50,067 nucleotides of DNA from Chloroflexota bacterium (GCA_005880795.1 VBGP01000029.1:1-50067), one strand, 5' to 3'. Numbered from the stretch's first letter, positions 1 through 9,164 are shown. A program made the numbers and translations. Notes: generated by a model from the letters alone, not told the origin.

Positions 1-5
1 GGCGA

Positions 6-901
6 TCACCGGACACTCGCCCCCAGGCCCGAGGTAAGCGTGCTCGATAGGAGGATCCCGTTCGCCCAGTAGCGGCCGGTCGCGCCGGCGGGCAATAGGT
101 CATAGGTCCACTCGCCGACATACGGTATGAGGTCCCATCGGGTGATGGTCGAGCCATCCAGCGAATCACCGCGTTCCAGCGTGCCGATGGGCCGGCCGTC
201 GGCGGTCCTGTGGCCGGGCGAGACCAGCAGCTCTCGTCCGTCGGCGAGGACCAGGTGAACCATCATGTGCCCGGCAGGGACGGGCATGCTGCCGATCTCG
301 ATCACCGGTGCTGCGATACGACCGGTCCCCGAGGGGTCGCGATCAGAGTCGACGCGGCGAGACAGATTGGGCAGTTGGGCGCGCTGGTCGCGGTGCGGGA
401 GGTGACGCTCACAACCCCGTCCACTCGCACCTGGCCGGCGACCATCTGATATGTGCCGCCGGTCGGCTGGATTCGGATCTGGAACACATAGGCCTGACCG
501 TTGTAGGTCTCGGTGAGAGTCAGCGCACGCAGCAATTTCCATGCTTTGTAAGCGACGAGCTTCTGCGCATCGGTCAGATCGCCGGACGGCAGATGCTCGT
601 GGGCGACGATTGCCGCGTAAGCCTCGGTGTCGGCTTTGATCTGCGGGTACGTCGAGATGGCGTTGGCCTGCTCGCCGCCTTCCCGCGCGATGGGGTAGAA
701 GTCGGGGTCGCAGTAGACGGGCTTCCCCACGGCGTCCATCACGGCGAACTTCAGCTGGGTCGTGCTGAGAGGGCGTCCGACAACCGGCGCCGGATTCACG
801 GACCCGCACGCGGCTGCCGCCAGCAGGGCCAGCACGAGCGCCGTTCTCACTTCACTGACAAGACGTTTGGGGCTGGATTTGGTAACGGATGGCGGAACCA
901 A
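6..901 (-). pseudogene. Hint-domain lipoprotein gene broken by a frame change
   Basis: The upstream frame (901 to 302) gives a lipoprotein-like N-terminus: a hydrophobic run ending in LLAAAAC, then about 150 unassigned residues, then CPICLAASTLIATPRGPV, which looks like the start of a Hint (hedgehog/intein-type) domain with the usual leading Cys. It then hits a stop. A different minus frame carries the rest of a Hint domain (AAPVIEIGSMPVPAGH, LADGRELLVSPGHRTADGR, YDLLPAGATGRYWANG) and stops at 6-8. About 25 residues normally linking these halves appear to be missing, so a deletion plus frameshift near 300-325 is likely; an assembly error is possible. The start is TTG at 901 with GAGGGGG just upstream. 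Such proteins may self-process, but function is not known here. Confidence 0.6.
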
Positions 902-952
902 ATGACCCCCTCATTCGTATTCAACTGAGATGGGTGACCGTAACGGCGAACC

Positions 953-958
953 TATAAT
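953..958 (+). promoter_or_regulatory. -10 box of a leaderless promoter for the MoxR gene
   Basis: A perfect TATAAT lies 7 nt before the in-frame GTG at 966, the spacing expected when transcription starts at the start codon. No good -35 hexamer is visible. The same arrangement recurs at several other gene starts in the window. Confidence 0.5.
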
Positions 959-965
959 CGCCGGA

Positions 966-1925
966 GTGGGGGCAGCCGAAATCGTCACCAGGGTCGCTGA
1001 CTCGTTCCTCACGAACGTCAGTCGCGCCATCGTCAACAAGGACGAGGAAGTCCGGCAGTGCCTCGTCACGCTTCTCTGCGAAGGCCACCTTCTGATCGAG
1101 GACGTCCCCGGCGTCGGCAAGACGATGCTCGCCAAGTCACTCGCCCGCTCGCTCGACTGCACGTTCCGGCGCATCCAGTTCACGCCCGACCTTCTGCCGT
1201 CCGACGTGACCGGCGTGCGCGCCTTCAACCAGAAGACCAACGAGTTCGAGTTTCGCCCCGGACCCGTGTTTGCGCAAGTCCTGCTAGCGGACGAGATCAA
1301 CCGCGCGAGCCCCAAGACCCAGGCGGCGTTGCTCGAGGCGATGGAAGAACACCAGGTCACGATCGACGGTGAGACCCACCTCCTGCCGAAGCCCTTCATG
1401 GTCATGGCCACCCAGAATCCCGTCGAGTACTCGGGGACGTTTCCGCTGCCCGAGGCGCAGCTCGACCGCTTCCTCATGAAGGTGCGGCTCGGCTACCTCA
1501 CAGAGAAAGAGGAGGCGAACCTGCTCAACCAGCACAAGGTGGAGTCACCCTTCGAGGAGCTCCAGCCGGTCGTCTCACCCAACGAGCTGAAGGCAGCCCA
1601 GGCGGCCGTCCGCGAGGTGTTCGTCAAGCCTGAGCTTCGCGAGTACATCGCGCGCCTCGTCGGCCGCACGCGCAACAACCCGGAGGTCGCGTTGGGCGCG
1701 AGCACCCGCGGCACGCTTCACCTTTTCCATGCGAGCCAGGCGTTTGCCGCGATCCAGGGACGAAGCTACGTAATTCCCGACGACATCAAGACGCTGGCCG
1801 AGCCCGTCCTCGCCCACCGCATCATCCTGCGGCCGAACGCGGAGATGCAGGGGCAGAGCGCCGGCAAGCTGGTCGCGGGCCTGCTCGAACGCGAGCATGT
1901 GCCGCAGATGGCATTCGACGGGTAA
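966..1925 (+). CDS. MoxR-family AAA+ ATPase
   Basis: MoxR ATPases are chaperone-like AAA+ proteins that usually act with von Willebrand/DUF58 proteins and are encoded beside them. Visible are Walker A in [14 protein letters not shown] (about residues 45-58), Walker [13 protein letters not shown] with Asp109-Glu110, the MoxR signature [13 protein letters not shown], and the sensor-like [20 protein letters not shown]. The length (319 aa) is typical. An ATG at 930 is also in frame, but TATAAT at 953-958 would place transcription start at the GTG at 966, which also matches the usual N-terminus. It is followed 21 nt later by a DUF58 gene and then a transglutaminase gene, the standard trio. Family is certain, substrate unknown. 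Confidence 0.93.
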   Translation: MGAAEIVTRVADSFLTNVSRAIVNKDEEVRQCLVTLLCEGHLLIEDVPGVGKTMLAKSLARSLDCTFRRIQFTPDLLPSDVTGVRAFNQKTNEFEFRPGPVFAQVLLADEINRASPKTQAALLEAMEEHQVTIDGETHLLPKPFMVMATQNPVEYSGTFPLPEAQLDRFLMKVRLGYLTEKEEANLLNQHKVESPFEELQPVVSPNELKAAQAAVREVFVKPELREYIARLVGRTRNNPEVALGASTRGTLHLFHASQAFAAIQGRSYVIPDDIKTLAEPVLAHRIILRPNAEMQGQSAGKLVAGLLEREHVPQMAFDG

Positions 1926-1946
1926 CCAGCTCCTCAAGGATTCCCT

Positions 1947-3137
1947 ATGAGCAAGGTCGCCCTCGCCACGGCGCTCGGCTTGCTCCTGTTCTTCACCTAC
2001 CTGACAGGCATCCGTCCGGCATACGCGTTTGCGTACGGTCTCTGCCTTCTTTTCGTCATCGCCTGGGCGTGGCCGCGGCTTGCCATCCGGGGGGTGACGG
2101 TGACGCGCCGGGTCGACCCTGGCACGCCGACGGTCGGCGAGGTCTACGAAGAGACGTTTGAGGTCCGGCGCAAGGGTTGGGTACCCGCGCCGTGGGTCGA
2201 GGTCCGCGACCTCAGTCAGATCAATGACTACCAGCCGGGACGCGTGATCTCGCTCGGCAGCGAGCTCGTGCGTTGGAAGGCGCGCGGCGTCTACCGCCGC
2301 CGGGGTTGGTTCGCCCTCGGGCCCACGTCGCTGCGCGTGCGCGAGCCTTTCGGCCTTTTCGAGCGCGAGCTCAAGCTCACCCAGCGAACTTCGATCCTGG
2401 TCTATCCGCGAGTCCGCCCTGTGCCTGACCTGATGACGCCCAGCGCCCAGCAGGTGGGCAGCACGACCTCTTTCGGAGCCTGGGCGGACTATCCGCCTGA
2501 GACGGGCGGCGTGCGTGACTACACCACCGGCGACAGCTTTGGCCGCATCCACTGGCCTCTATCCGCCAAGCACCAGCGGCTCATGTCGAAGACGTTCGAG
2601 CAGCCGCTGACCACCGATCTCTGGATCCTCCTCGACCTCGACCGTGCCGTGCACTTCGGCGAAGACGAGGAATCCACCGTGGAGTACGCCGTGAGCCTTG
2701 CCGCATCGATGGCGTCGCAGGTGCACAGCCGCGGACGCCAGGTCGGACTCATCGCCAACGACTCACGCGGAACCGTCCTCGAGCCGCACCGCGCGGTGCG
2801 GCAGGACCGCCTCATCCTCGACTACCTAGCGGTGTGCCAGGCGGACGGCCGGACTCCACTGACCCAGACGCTGGCGTGGGATCGGATTCGCCGCCTGCCC
2901 CGTCGGGCGATCGCCGTCATCACGCCGAGCGCCGACCCTGGGTGGGTGCGGCTGCTCCAGGCGGTGCGCGGCAAGCGCTCGACGCTCATCGTCTTCTACG
3001 TCGACCCGGCCAGCTTTGGCGGGCCAGACCAGAACCCAAGCTTCGACCTTGGGCAGGACGTCGACCTGTATGTCGTACGCCGCGGAGACGACTTCGCCCG
3101 ACTTGTGAGGACCAGGGATGCGATCCGTATCTCCTAG
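1947..3137 (+). CDS. DUF58 domain membrane protein
   Basis: This 396-aa protein has two N-terminal membrane segments (about residues 4-45), a beta-rich middle and the DUF58 core with GGVRDYTTGDSFGRIHWPLSA, the signature of the family. The remainder resembles a vWA-like fold (LWILLDLDR, SLAASMASQVHSRGRQVGLI). DUF58 proteins are partners of MoxR ATPases and have been linked to cell-envelope or stress functions; the biochemical role is unsettled. It follows the MoxR gene in the same operon, and its end overlaps the next gene by 20 nt, suggesting translational coupling. Confidence 0.9.
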   Translation: MSKVALATALGLLLFFTYLTGIRPAYAFAYGLCLLFVIAWAWPRLAIRGVTVTRRVDPGTPTVGEVYEETFEVRRKGWVPAPWVEVRDLSQINDYQPGRVISLGSELVRWKARGVYRRRGWFALGPTSLRVREPFGLFERELKLTQRTSILVYPRVRPVPDLMTPSAQQVGSTTSFGAWADYPPETGGVRDYTTGDSFGRIHWPLSAKHQRLMSKTFEQPLTTDLWILLDLDRAVHFGEDEESTVEYAVSLAASMASQVHSRGRQVGLIANDSRGTVLEPHRAVRQDRLILDYLAVCQADGRTPLTQTLAWDRIRRLPRRAIAVITPSADPGWVRLLQAVRGKRSTLIVFYVDPASFGGPDQNPSFDLGQDVDLYVVRRGDDFARLVRTRDAIRIS

Positions 3138-5490
3138 CCACGAGCTCGGCCGGCCCGACGGATTCGACGCGGGCATCGCGCAGTCCGCGACGTGGGACCG
3201 CGCGCGCGAGTGGCTGGGCGGTGGCCGTTTCTGGTCCGCGGTCCTCGTCCTGCTCTTGACCCTGACGGTCGCCAGGTCGACCGCAACGGTCCACTGGGTG
3301 GAGGGGATCGACGTCATCACGCCGATCGCAATCGTCGCCGCGGTGCTCATGAGCATCCTGGCTCTGCTTCCCATCCGCGAACCGATCGGCCTTGGGATCG
3401 GCGCTCTGCTGGCCCCGGTGGCGGCCGTGATCGGCGCCTCGCCGCAGCTGCACCACAGTCACCCGTCCGATGCCATGGGCCCTCAGCTCATCGGCGTCTG
3501 GTGGAGCCGAGTGCAGGATGGCTCCGCCACCTCCGACCCAGCCTTCTACCTCGTCCTCATCTGCCTCTTGATGTGGGTCACCGGAGCCTGGCTCAGCTGG
3601 TGCGTGCTCCGCTGGCGCAAGCCCATGCTCGGCTTGATCCCGGGCGCAGCGGCATTTGCCACCAACATCCTGAACATTCCGAGCGACCAGAACGGATACG
3701 TGCTCGCGATGCTGGTATTGACGCTGGCGCTGCTGCTGTGGACCAACTACACGGGCTCGATTGCCAATGCAATGCGGGCCAGGGTCAAGCTCACGGGCGA
3801 CGCGCGGTGGGACTTCTGGGAGAGCGGCCTCGTGGCGATGGCCGCGCTTATCGTCCTGGGCATCATGCTGCCCCCGCTGTCCACCGGCGACAAAACGCTC
3901 GACCTGGAGTCGGGAGTCTTCACGAGCTGGGCGCAGCTTCAGCAGCGCCTCAGCAATCCCGGCATTTTCCGGACCGGAGGCGGACACGGCGTGACCGGCT
4001 TCAGTGAGGACGTCAAGCTGAGCGGCTCTCTGCAGCGCACGCGCGACATCGTCTTCATCTACACGATGGTCGGCGACTACGCCGGTCCGAAGTACTTCAG
4101 GGGGGTGAACGCGACCCTCACGCTCGGAGGCGAGTGGCGTTATCCGACTACGAACGGCTACCAGCAGATCATCCCCAAAAACCAGTTCCCAGACTTCGCG
4201 GAGAACTACGAGAAGCTTGCGGGCGCCACGATCGATGTAACGATGCGCGCCCCTCCCATTGGGTTCGCGGACGTTCTCTTCTACCCCGGACAGCTCTACA
4301 AGATCGACCGCACCACGCTCGCGACGCAGGTGCCATTGATACCTGGCCCGCAGCCGGAAGGCCTCCAGTCGATCGACCGGCTCAGCACCATCCAGCCGCC
4401 CACGTCGGCCGGCAGATACGCCGTGACCGCGGACTTCTCGACTGCGACGCAGAGTGACCTCGAAAGCGCGAGCACCACGTATCCCGACTCACTCACCCAG
4501 TTCTCGACACTGCCTGTGAACGGCTATCGGAGCCCGGATGTGCTCAGCAGGATTCACGACCTCGCGGTTCAGATCGTGACCGCGGCGCACGCCACCAACC
4601 CGTATGACAAGGCGGCGGCCATCGAAGCCTACCTGCGGGATCCACACAACTTCACGTACACCCTGGACGCCAGGACTCCGGCCGGCCGGGATCCTATCGA
4701 CTACTTCCTGTTCACCTCGAAGCGCGGATACTGCGAGTTCTTCGCCTCCGCCATGGGAGACATGCTGCGCTCGTTGGGAATCCCCTCTCGGCTGGTCAAC
4801 GGGTTTGGGCCGGGCAATTTTGACGCCAACATCCAGGGCTGGGTCGTCCGCGGCGAGGACGCCCACACGTGGCCTGAGGTCTACTTCACTGGATACGGCT
4901 GGATTCCCTTCGAGCCGACAGCGGACGACCTCAACGTCTACTCGAGCATCCCTCGTGGCCAGACCGGCACCAACCCGTGCCTGCGCGACGCGCAGTGCGA
5001 CCCGAGCTCCATCACGGCCGGAATCCCCGGCGTGGTGACGACTCCGAAGGGTGGTCGCCCCGAGGCGACCGACCCTAACGCTGGTGGCCCTGGGGGCGGG
5101 ATCTCGGTGGCATCGATCAGCGGTGCGACGGTGACCAGGATCGCGGCCTTTCTCGTCGTGCTGCTGTTGCTCTTCCTGGTGGCCGCATCGCGCTACCTGC
5201 GGCCGCGAACCGTCATGTCGGTGTGGAAGCGGATGCTGGTGCTGGCCAGCCTCGCCGGGGCTGAACGCAGGGTCGGCGAGACTCCACTGGAGCTCGGCCG
5301 GCGGCTGCAGCGGACGTTCCCCGAAGCGGCCGAACCCATGGGCGCGCTGGCTGGAGGTTTCGTCGTGTCCGCATATGCGCCACCCGACGTCGCGTCGACC
5401 GCTCGCTCGTCCGTTATGGAGGCTTGGGTAGCGCTGCGTCCGATGCTCCTGCGACGCATGTTCGGGCGGCTGAGGCCGAGCAGGATCTAG
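3118..5490 (+). CDS. TgpA-like membrane transglutaminase (DUF3488-TGc-DUF4129)
   Basis: This 790-aa protein has an N-terminal multi-pass membrane block (roughly residues 38-260), a large external region with a transglutaminase-like core, one more membrane segment (about 671-692) and a short DUF4129-like cytoplasmic tail. The core shows the catalytic Cys539 in RGYCEFFASAMGDMLRSLGI and His583 in GEDAHTWPEVYFTGYGW, followed by PFEPT where many transglutaminases have an Asp; Glu here is common in this subfamily. TgpA of Pseudomonas is an essential membrane transglutaminase. The MoxR-DUF58-TgpA order supports a shared envelope complex. The substrate is unknown. Confidence 0.9.
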   Translation: MRSVSPSHELGRPDGFDAGIAQSATWDRAREWLGGGRFWSAVLVLLLTLTVARSTATVHWVEGIDVITPIAIVAAVLMSILALLPIREPIGLGIGALLAPVAAVIGASPQLHHSHPSDAMGPQLIGVWWSRVQDGSATSDPAFYLVLICLLMWVTGAWLSWCVLRWRKPMLGLIPGAAAFATNILNIPSDQNGYVLAMLVLTLALLLWTNYTGSIANAMRARVKLTGDARWDFWESGLVAMAALIVLGIMLPPLSTGDKTLDLESGVFTSWAQLQQRLSNPGIFRTGGGHGVTGFSEDVKLSGSLQRTRDIVFIYTMVGDYAGPKYFRGVNATLTLGGEWRYPTTNGYQQIIPKNQFPDFAENYEKLAGATIDVTMRAPPIGFADVLFYPGQLYKIDRTTLATQVPLIPGPQPEGLQSIDRLSTIQPPTSAGRYAVTADFSTATQSDLESASTTYPDSLTQFSTLPVNGYRSPDVLSRIHDLAVQIVTAAHATNPYDKAAAIEAYLRDPHNFTYTLDARTPAGRDPIDYFLFTSKRGYCEFFASAMGDMLRSLGIPSRLVNGFGPGNFDANIQGWVVRGEDAHTWPEVYFTGYGWIPFEPTADDLNVYSSIPRGQTGTNPCLRDAQCDPSSITAGIPGVVTTPKGGRPEATDPNAGGPGGGISVASISGATVTRIAAFLVVLLLLFLVAASRYLRPRTVMSVWKRMLVLASLAGAERRVGETPLELGRRLQRTFPEAAEPMGALAGGFVVSAYAPPDVASTARSSVMEAWVALRPMLLRRMFGRLRPSRI

Positions 5491-5500
5491 TCTTTTCCGC

Positions 5501-5887
5501 GTGGCCGCGGTCGCTGGGAAAACCTACCCGGCGGTACGGATTGAGATCGACCGCGAGCGTGTGGCGGACTTTGCCCGCGCGATCGGTGCCGACCCTTCAG
5601 ACGGCGTGCCGCCGACATTCGCCGCCGTCTACGCCCTGGGCGCGACCGCCCCGCAGCTGTTCGGCGACGAGGACGCGGCGATCGATTTCGCGCGTCTCTT
5701 GCACGCGGAGCAGGAATTCGAGTGGCAGCGCCACCCTGGCGTCGGAGAGACTGTCACGTCAGTGGGGCGCGTCGCATCGGACACGAGCCGCCGCGGCATG
5801 CGTTTCGTGTCGCTGGAAATCGACACCACGGACGCCGCGGACGCACCGGTATGCCGCTCGCGCACGCTCTTTGTGATTCGCTCATGA
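5501..5887 (+). CDS. MaoC-like dehydratase, N-terminal hot-dog subunit (HadA-like)
   Basis: This 128-aa protein starts at GTG and resembles the N-terminal half of FAS1-type/HadA dehydratase hot-dog folds: KTYPAVRIEIDRERVADFARAIG, then PPTFAAVYAL, LLHAEQEFEWQRHPGVGETV and a terminal beta strand RSRTLFVIRS. It has no catalytic Asp-His pair, as expected for the structural subunit. It overlaps the next gene (ATGA), which encodes the catalytic hot-dog half. Together they should form an HadAB-like (R)-3-hydroxyacyl-thioester dehydratase. Chain-length preference cannot be read from sequence. Confidence 0.8.
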   Translation: MAAVAGKTYPAVRIEIDRERVADFARAIGADPSDGVPPTFAAVYALGATAPQLFGDEDAAIDFARLLHAEQEFEWQRHPGVGETVTSVGRVASDTSRRGMRFVSLEIDTTDAADAPVCRSRTLFVIRS

Positions 5888-6321
5888 CAAAGCGCGACGT
5901 GACGTTCACGCGCGAGCAGATCGCTGCGTACGCGGCTGCGTCTGGCGATCAGAACCCCATCCACCTCGACGACGATTTCGCGCGCTCGGTCGGCCTGCCT
6001 GGCGTAATCGTGCACGGCATGCTGCAGATGGGCGTCCTGGCGACGGTTGCCTCCGAGGACGCAGGTGGCCCAGAACACCTGCGCCGACTGTTCGTCCGTT
6101 TCGCCGGCATGGTCGTGCCCGGTGACACGGTGACGTTCACAGCCGGCCGCGGCGCCAAAGGCAAGCTCGACCTGAGCGCCGTCAACCAGCGCGGCGAGCC
6201 TGTACTGACGAAAGCGTCAGCTGAATTTGCACCCTCTCCCCACAGGGGAGCAATCAGACGGCGCGCGCCGTCGCGCGTCCGAGACGCGCCTCGCGCGCAG
6301 GGAGAGGGGAGAGGGGCGTGA
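5884..6321 (+). CDS. MaoC-like dehydratase, catalytic hot-dog subunit (HadB-like) with repeat-derived tail
   Basis: The first ~115 residues are a MaoC/R-hydratase hot-dog: FTREQIAAYAAASGDQNPIH contains the hydratase signature with the catalytic Asp and His (GDQNPIH), followed by LPGVIVHGMLQMGVLATV. The likely reaction is reversible hydration of trans-2-enoyl thioesters. It starts at 5884, overlapping the upstream subunit's stop. The last ~30 residues (APSPHRGAIRRRAP... to the stop) are unlike the family: they are the translation of a 91-bp dispersed repeat covering 6230-6320. The native C-terminus near AEF has therefore been replaced or extended by repeat insertion. The hydratase call is solid; the effect of the tail is unknown. 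Confidence 0.85.
   Translation: MTKRDVTFTREQIAAYAAASGDQNPIHLDDDFARSVGLPGVIVHGMLQMGVLATVASEDAGGPEHLRRLFVRFAGMVVPGDTVTFTAGRGAKGKLDLSAVNQRGEPVLTKASAEFAPSPHRGAIRRRAPSRVRDAPRAQGEGRGA
6230..6320 (+). repeat. 91-bp hairpin repeat, copy 1
   Basis: This matches the complement of 12311-12401 at roughly 79 of 91 positions by eye. The ends are near-inverted (CACCCTCTCCCC at left, GGGGAGAGGGGCGTG at right). Inside are two conserved hairpins: CTCCCC-aca-GGGGAG and GCGCGTC-cga-GACGCGC. Differences between copies fall mainly in loops and linkers. This copy encodes the tail of the upstream hydratase and ends exactly with the GTG start codon of the acyl-CoA dehydrogenase, whose purine-rich Shine-Dalgarno it also supplies. 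Confidence 0.8.
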
Positions 6322-7517
6322 GCCTCGACTTCTCGCTTTCGCCGGAGCAAGAGGAGATCCGCGACCTCGCGCACCAGTTCGCCGAGAACGAGATCCGGCC
6401 CGTTGCGGCTCACTTCGACGAAACCGAAGAGTTCCCGTACGAGGTGGTCAAGAAGGCGCACCGGCTCGGCCTGAGCCCGGCCGCTTTCATCCCCGAGGAG
6501 TACGGAGGGCAGGGCCTCGACTTCCTCACCGAGCTGATCCTCAACGAGGAGCTGAGCTGGGGTTGTGCGGGCATCGCGGTCTGCATCCAGTCGATGGCGC
6601 TCGCCATGGCAGGCATTCGCGCCAGCGGCACCGAGGAGCAGAAGAAGCGCTGGCTGCCGAAGTTCACCGACCCCGACCGGCTGGTCCTCGGCGGGTTGGG
6701 ATTGACCGAGCCCGACTCCGGCTCCGATGCCCTGGCGATGAAAACCCGCGCCAAGCGGGTCAGCGACGGCTATGTGCTCAGCGGGACAAAGCAGTTCTGC
6801 ACCAACGGCGGCATCGCCGACTACCACGTGATCTACGCCAACACCGATCCCGCGAAGGGCCCGGCCGGAATCGCCTCGTTCCTGGTTCCGAAAGACACGC
6901 CAGGCCTGCGTATGGGACGCAAGGAGAAAAAGCTCGGCGTGCGCGCGAGCCACACGGCGCAGGTGATCCTCGAGGACTGCCACATTCCACTCGACCACCG
7001 CCTCGGTGGCGAGCCGGACGCCGATAACGCGGGACCTGGCGCGCTAGGCGCGCTGATGACGCTGGAAGCGACGCGACCCGGAGTCGCCGCGGGCGCGCTG
7101 GGCATCGCGCGAGCCGCTTATGAGTTCGCTCTCGAGTACGCGCAGGACCGCAAGCAGTTCGGCAAGCCGCTGTGGCAGCACGAGGCGGTGGGATTCAAGC
7201 TCGCCGACATGGCAATGCGGATCGACGCCGCGCGCCTGCTGATCTGGCGGGCCGGGTGGATGGCGAACCAGGGCCGGCCGTTCGACCGCGCCGAAGGCTC
7301 GATGGCGAAATGCTTCGCCGCGGACGTTGCAATGGACGTCACCACCGATGCGATCCAGGTCCTGGGTGGCTACGGCTACATCAAGGAGTACCCCGTCGAG
7401 AAGTGGTTTCGGGACGCGAAGATCTACCAGATCTGGGAGGGTACGGCGGAAATCCAGCGGCTTGTCATCTCGCGCGCCATCGCCGGCCAGCGCGCGACCA
7501 TCAAGTTGGGGGCGTGA
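6318..7517 (+). CDS. Acyl-CoA dehydrogenase
   Basis: This 399-aa FAD enzyme introduces the trans-2 double bond in acyl-CoA. The full domain set is visible: N-terminal helical domain (LSPEQEEIRDLAHQFAENEI), signature 1 LGGLGLTEPDSGSDALAM, signature 2 QVLGGYGYIKEYPVEKWFRD, and the catalytic Glu374 in IWEGTAEIQRLVISR, the position used by short- and medium-chain enzymes. QDRKQFGKPLWQHEAV is the usual FAD/tetramer motif. The GTG start and its GGAGAGGGG ribosome-binding region lie inside the end of the 91-bp repeat. It is first of a dehydrogenase-SDR-crotonase series. Substrate chain length is not determinable. Confidence 0.95.
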   Translation: MSLDFSLSPEQEEIRDLAHQFAENEIRPVAAHFDETEEFPYEVVKKAHRLGLSPAAFIPEEYGGQGLDFLTELILNEELSWGCAGIAVCIQSMALAMAGIRASGTEEQKKRWLPKFTDPDRLVLGGLGLTEPDSGSDALAMKTRAKRVSDGYVLSGTKQFCTNGGIADYHVIYANTDPAKGPAGIASFLVPKDTPGLRMGRKEKKLGVRASHTAQVILEDCHIPLDHRLGGEPDADNAGPGALGALMTLEATRPGVAAGALGIARAAYEFALEYAQDRKQFGKPLWQHEAVGFKLADMAMRIDAARLLIWRAGWMANQGRPFDRAEGSMAKCFAADVAMDVTTDAIQVLGGYGYIKEYPVEKWFRDAKIYQIWEGTAEIQRLVISRAIAGQRATIKLGA

Positions 7518-7520
7518 GGA

Positions 7521-8360
7521 ATGTTTGATCTGACTGGAAGAGTCGCTATCGTCACAGGCGCGTCACGCGGCCTCGGCCGCCAGGACGCGCTGACCCTCGC
7601 CGGGATGGGCGCCGATGTTGTGATCACCGACGTGCTCGTCGAAGACGACCCCAATCTTCAGCAGACCGCCGAATCGCAGGGCAGCATGCTGGCGCAGGTC
7701 GCCGTGTCGCAGGGTTGGGTGCACTCGAACGCAACGGCCGAAGAGATCCGCAAGATGGGCCGCAAGTCGCTAGCGATCAAGATGGACGTCACCAACCGCG
7801 AACAGATCCGCGAAGTCTTCAAGAAGGTGAGGGAGGAGTTCGGAAAGATCGACATCCTGATCAACAACGCCGCCACCCTCGACCACGCGGCGCAGATCCC
7901 GAACCAGTCCTATGAGCTGTGGGACCGCGATGTGAAGGTGAATCTCACGGGCGCGTTCAACTGCACCAGGGAGGTGTGGCCGTACCTGGTTGAGAACAAA
8001 TGGGGCCGGCTGATCTTCATGTCGTCAGTCGCGGGGACGCTCGGTGGTTTCGGCCAGGCCAGCTACTCCTCGACCAAGGCAGGGCTCATCGGCCTCGCGA
8101 GGACCGCCGCGCTCGAGGGGGGGAGGCACAACATCACAGCCAACGCGATCGCGCCGGGGATCATCGAGTCGGAGGCGGGCAAGGCCGCTGCGGCGAACAA
8201 CCCGATGTACGAACGGTTCAAGTCGCGCACGGTGTTCAAGCGGTTTGGGCAGCCGGCGGACATCGCGAACACGATCGGGTTCCTGTGCACGGAGGAGGCC
8301 GGCTATATCACCGGCGCCGTGATCGAAGTCGCCGGCGGTATCCCGCTCTTCACCGCGTAG
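7521..8360 (+). CDS. Short-chain dehydrogenase/reductase (3-hydroxyacyl-type)
   Basis: This 279-aa classical SDR has the NAD(P)-binding TGASRGLG near residue 12, INNAAT in the NAG position, a catalytic Ser in FMSSVAG, and Tyr182/Lys186 in QASYSSTKAG. There is an insertion of about 35 residues after VITDVLVEDDP relative to short FabG-type enzymes, a feature of some multifunctional-enzyme-like hydroxyacyl-CoA dehydrogenases. It lies 3 nt after the acyl-CoA dehydrogenase and 3 nt before a crotonase, so a 3-hydroxyacyl-CoA dehydrogenase role in the same acyl-CoA pathway is the best inference. Cofactor specificity is not assigned. Confidence 0.88.
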   Translation: MFDLTGRVAIVTGASRGLGRQDALTLAGMGADVVITDVLVEDDPNLQQTAESQGSMLAQVAVSQGWVHSNATAEEIRKMGRKSLAIKMDVTNREQIREVFKKVREEFGKIDILINNAATLDHAAQIPNQSYELWDRDVKVNLTGAFNCTREVWPYLVENKWGRLIFMSSVAGTLGGFGQASYSSTKAGLIGLARTAALEGGRHNITANAIAPGIIESEAGKAAAANNPMYERFKSRTVFKRFGQPADIANTIGFLCTEEAGYITGAVIEVAGGIPLFTA

Positions 8361-8363
8361 GCG

Positions 8364-9164
8364 ATGGGCGAGCTGGTCGACGTCAAGCGCGACGGCGCGG
8401 TCGCCCGTGTCGTGATGCGCCGGAAGGGCAACAACGCGATCGCCGAAGACCTCATGACCGAGCTCGCCGCAGCATTCGACGAATTGGGTACCGATCCCTC
8501 GGCGCGCGCGATCGTGCTCGCCTCGGAATATGAGAAGTACTTCAGCGTCGGTGCCGACCTCACGTCCCTCGCGGGGATCGACCGCGAATCGCCGAACGCC
8601 GCGGATGAGATCGCGCTCTTCATGAGACGGATGAACCATCACTTCAACGCGATCGAGCGGTGCCCCAAGCCGGTGATCGCGGCGATCAACGGCCACGCGC
8701 TGGGGGGCGGCAGCGAGCTCACCCTTTGCTGCGACTTCAGGATCATGGTCGAGGACGGCCGGTCACGGATCGGCCAGACCGAATCCTCGCTGGGCATCAT
8801 CCCTGGCGCCGGAGGCACGCAGCGGCTGCCGCGGCTCATCGGCAAGGCGCGGGCGACCCGGTTCCTGATCGAGTCGACGCGCCTGTCGGCCAAGGAAGCC
8901 GAGGCCGTTGGCTGGGTCGACCGCGCGGTGCCGCCCCAGGAGTTCTCGGCCGCCGTCGACGAGCTGGCAGGCAGGCTGGCGAAGGCCGCAACGCTCGCGA
9001 TCGCCATGATCAAGGACGCCGTACGCCGCGGCTACGACCTTCGCCTCGACGAAGGGCTGGAGATCGAATCTCAGAACTTCGCCCGCACGGCCCTGAGCAC
9101 GGACGCGGCGATAGGCATCATGTCTTTCCTCAGCAAGCAGGAACCCGAGTTCACCGGTTCGTGA
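8364..9164 (+). CDS. Crotonase / enoyl-CoA hydratase family protein
   Basis: This 266-aa crotonase has the CoA/oxyanion motif NGHALGGGSELTLCCDF and GQTESSLGIIPGAGGTQRLP. Compared with rat mitochondrial enoyl-CoA hydratase from memory, the first catalytic Glu (Glu144, in TESSLG) is present, but the second (Glu164) falls on Arg in GKARATRFLI. The protein may therefore act as an isomerase or other crotonase rather than a standard hydratase, particularly since a separate MaoC-type hydratase is encoded in the same cluster. It sits at the end of the acyl-CoA operon. Confidence 0.88.
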   Translation: MGELVDVKRDGAVARVVMRRKGNNAIAEDLMTELAAAFDELGTDPSARAIVLASEYEKYFSVGADLTSLAGIDRESPNAADEIALFMRRMNHHFNAIERCPKPVIAAINGHALGGGSELTLCCDFRIMVEDGRSRIGQTESSLGIIPGAGGTQRLPRLIGKARATRFLIESTRLSAKEAEAVGWVDRAVPPQEFSAAVDELAGRLAKAATLAIAMIKDAVRRGYDLRLDEGLEIESQNFARTALSTDAAIGIMSFLSKQEPEFTGS

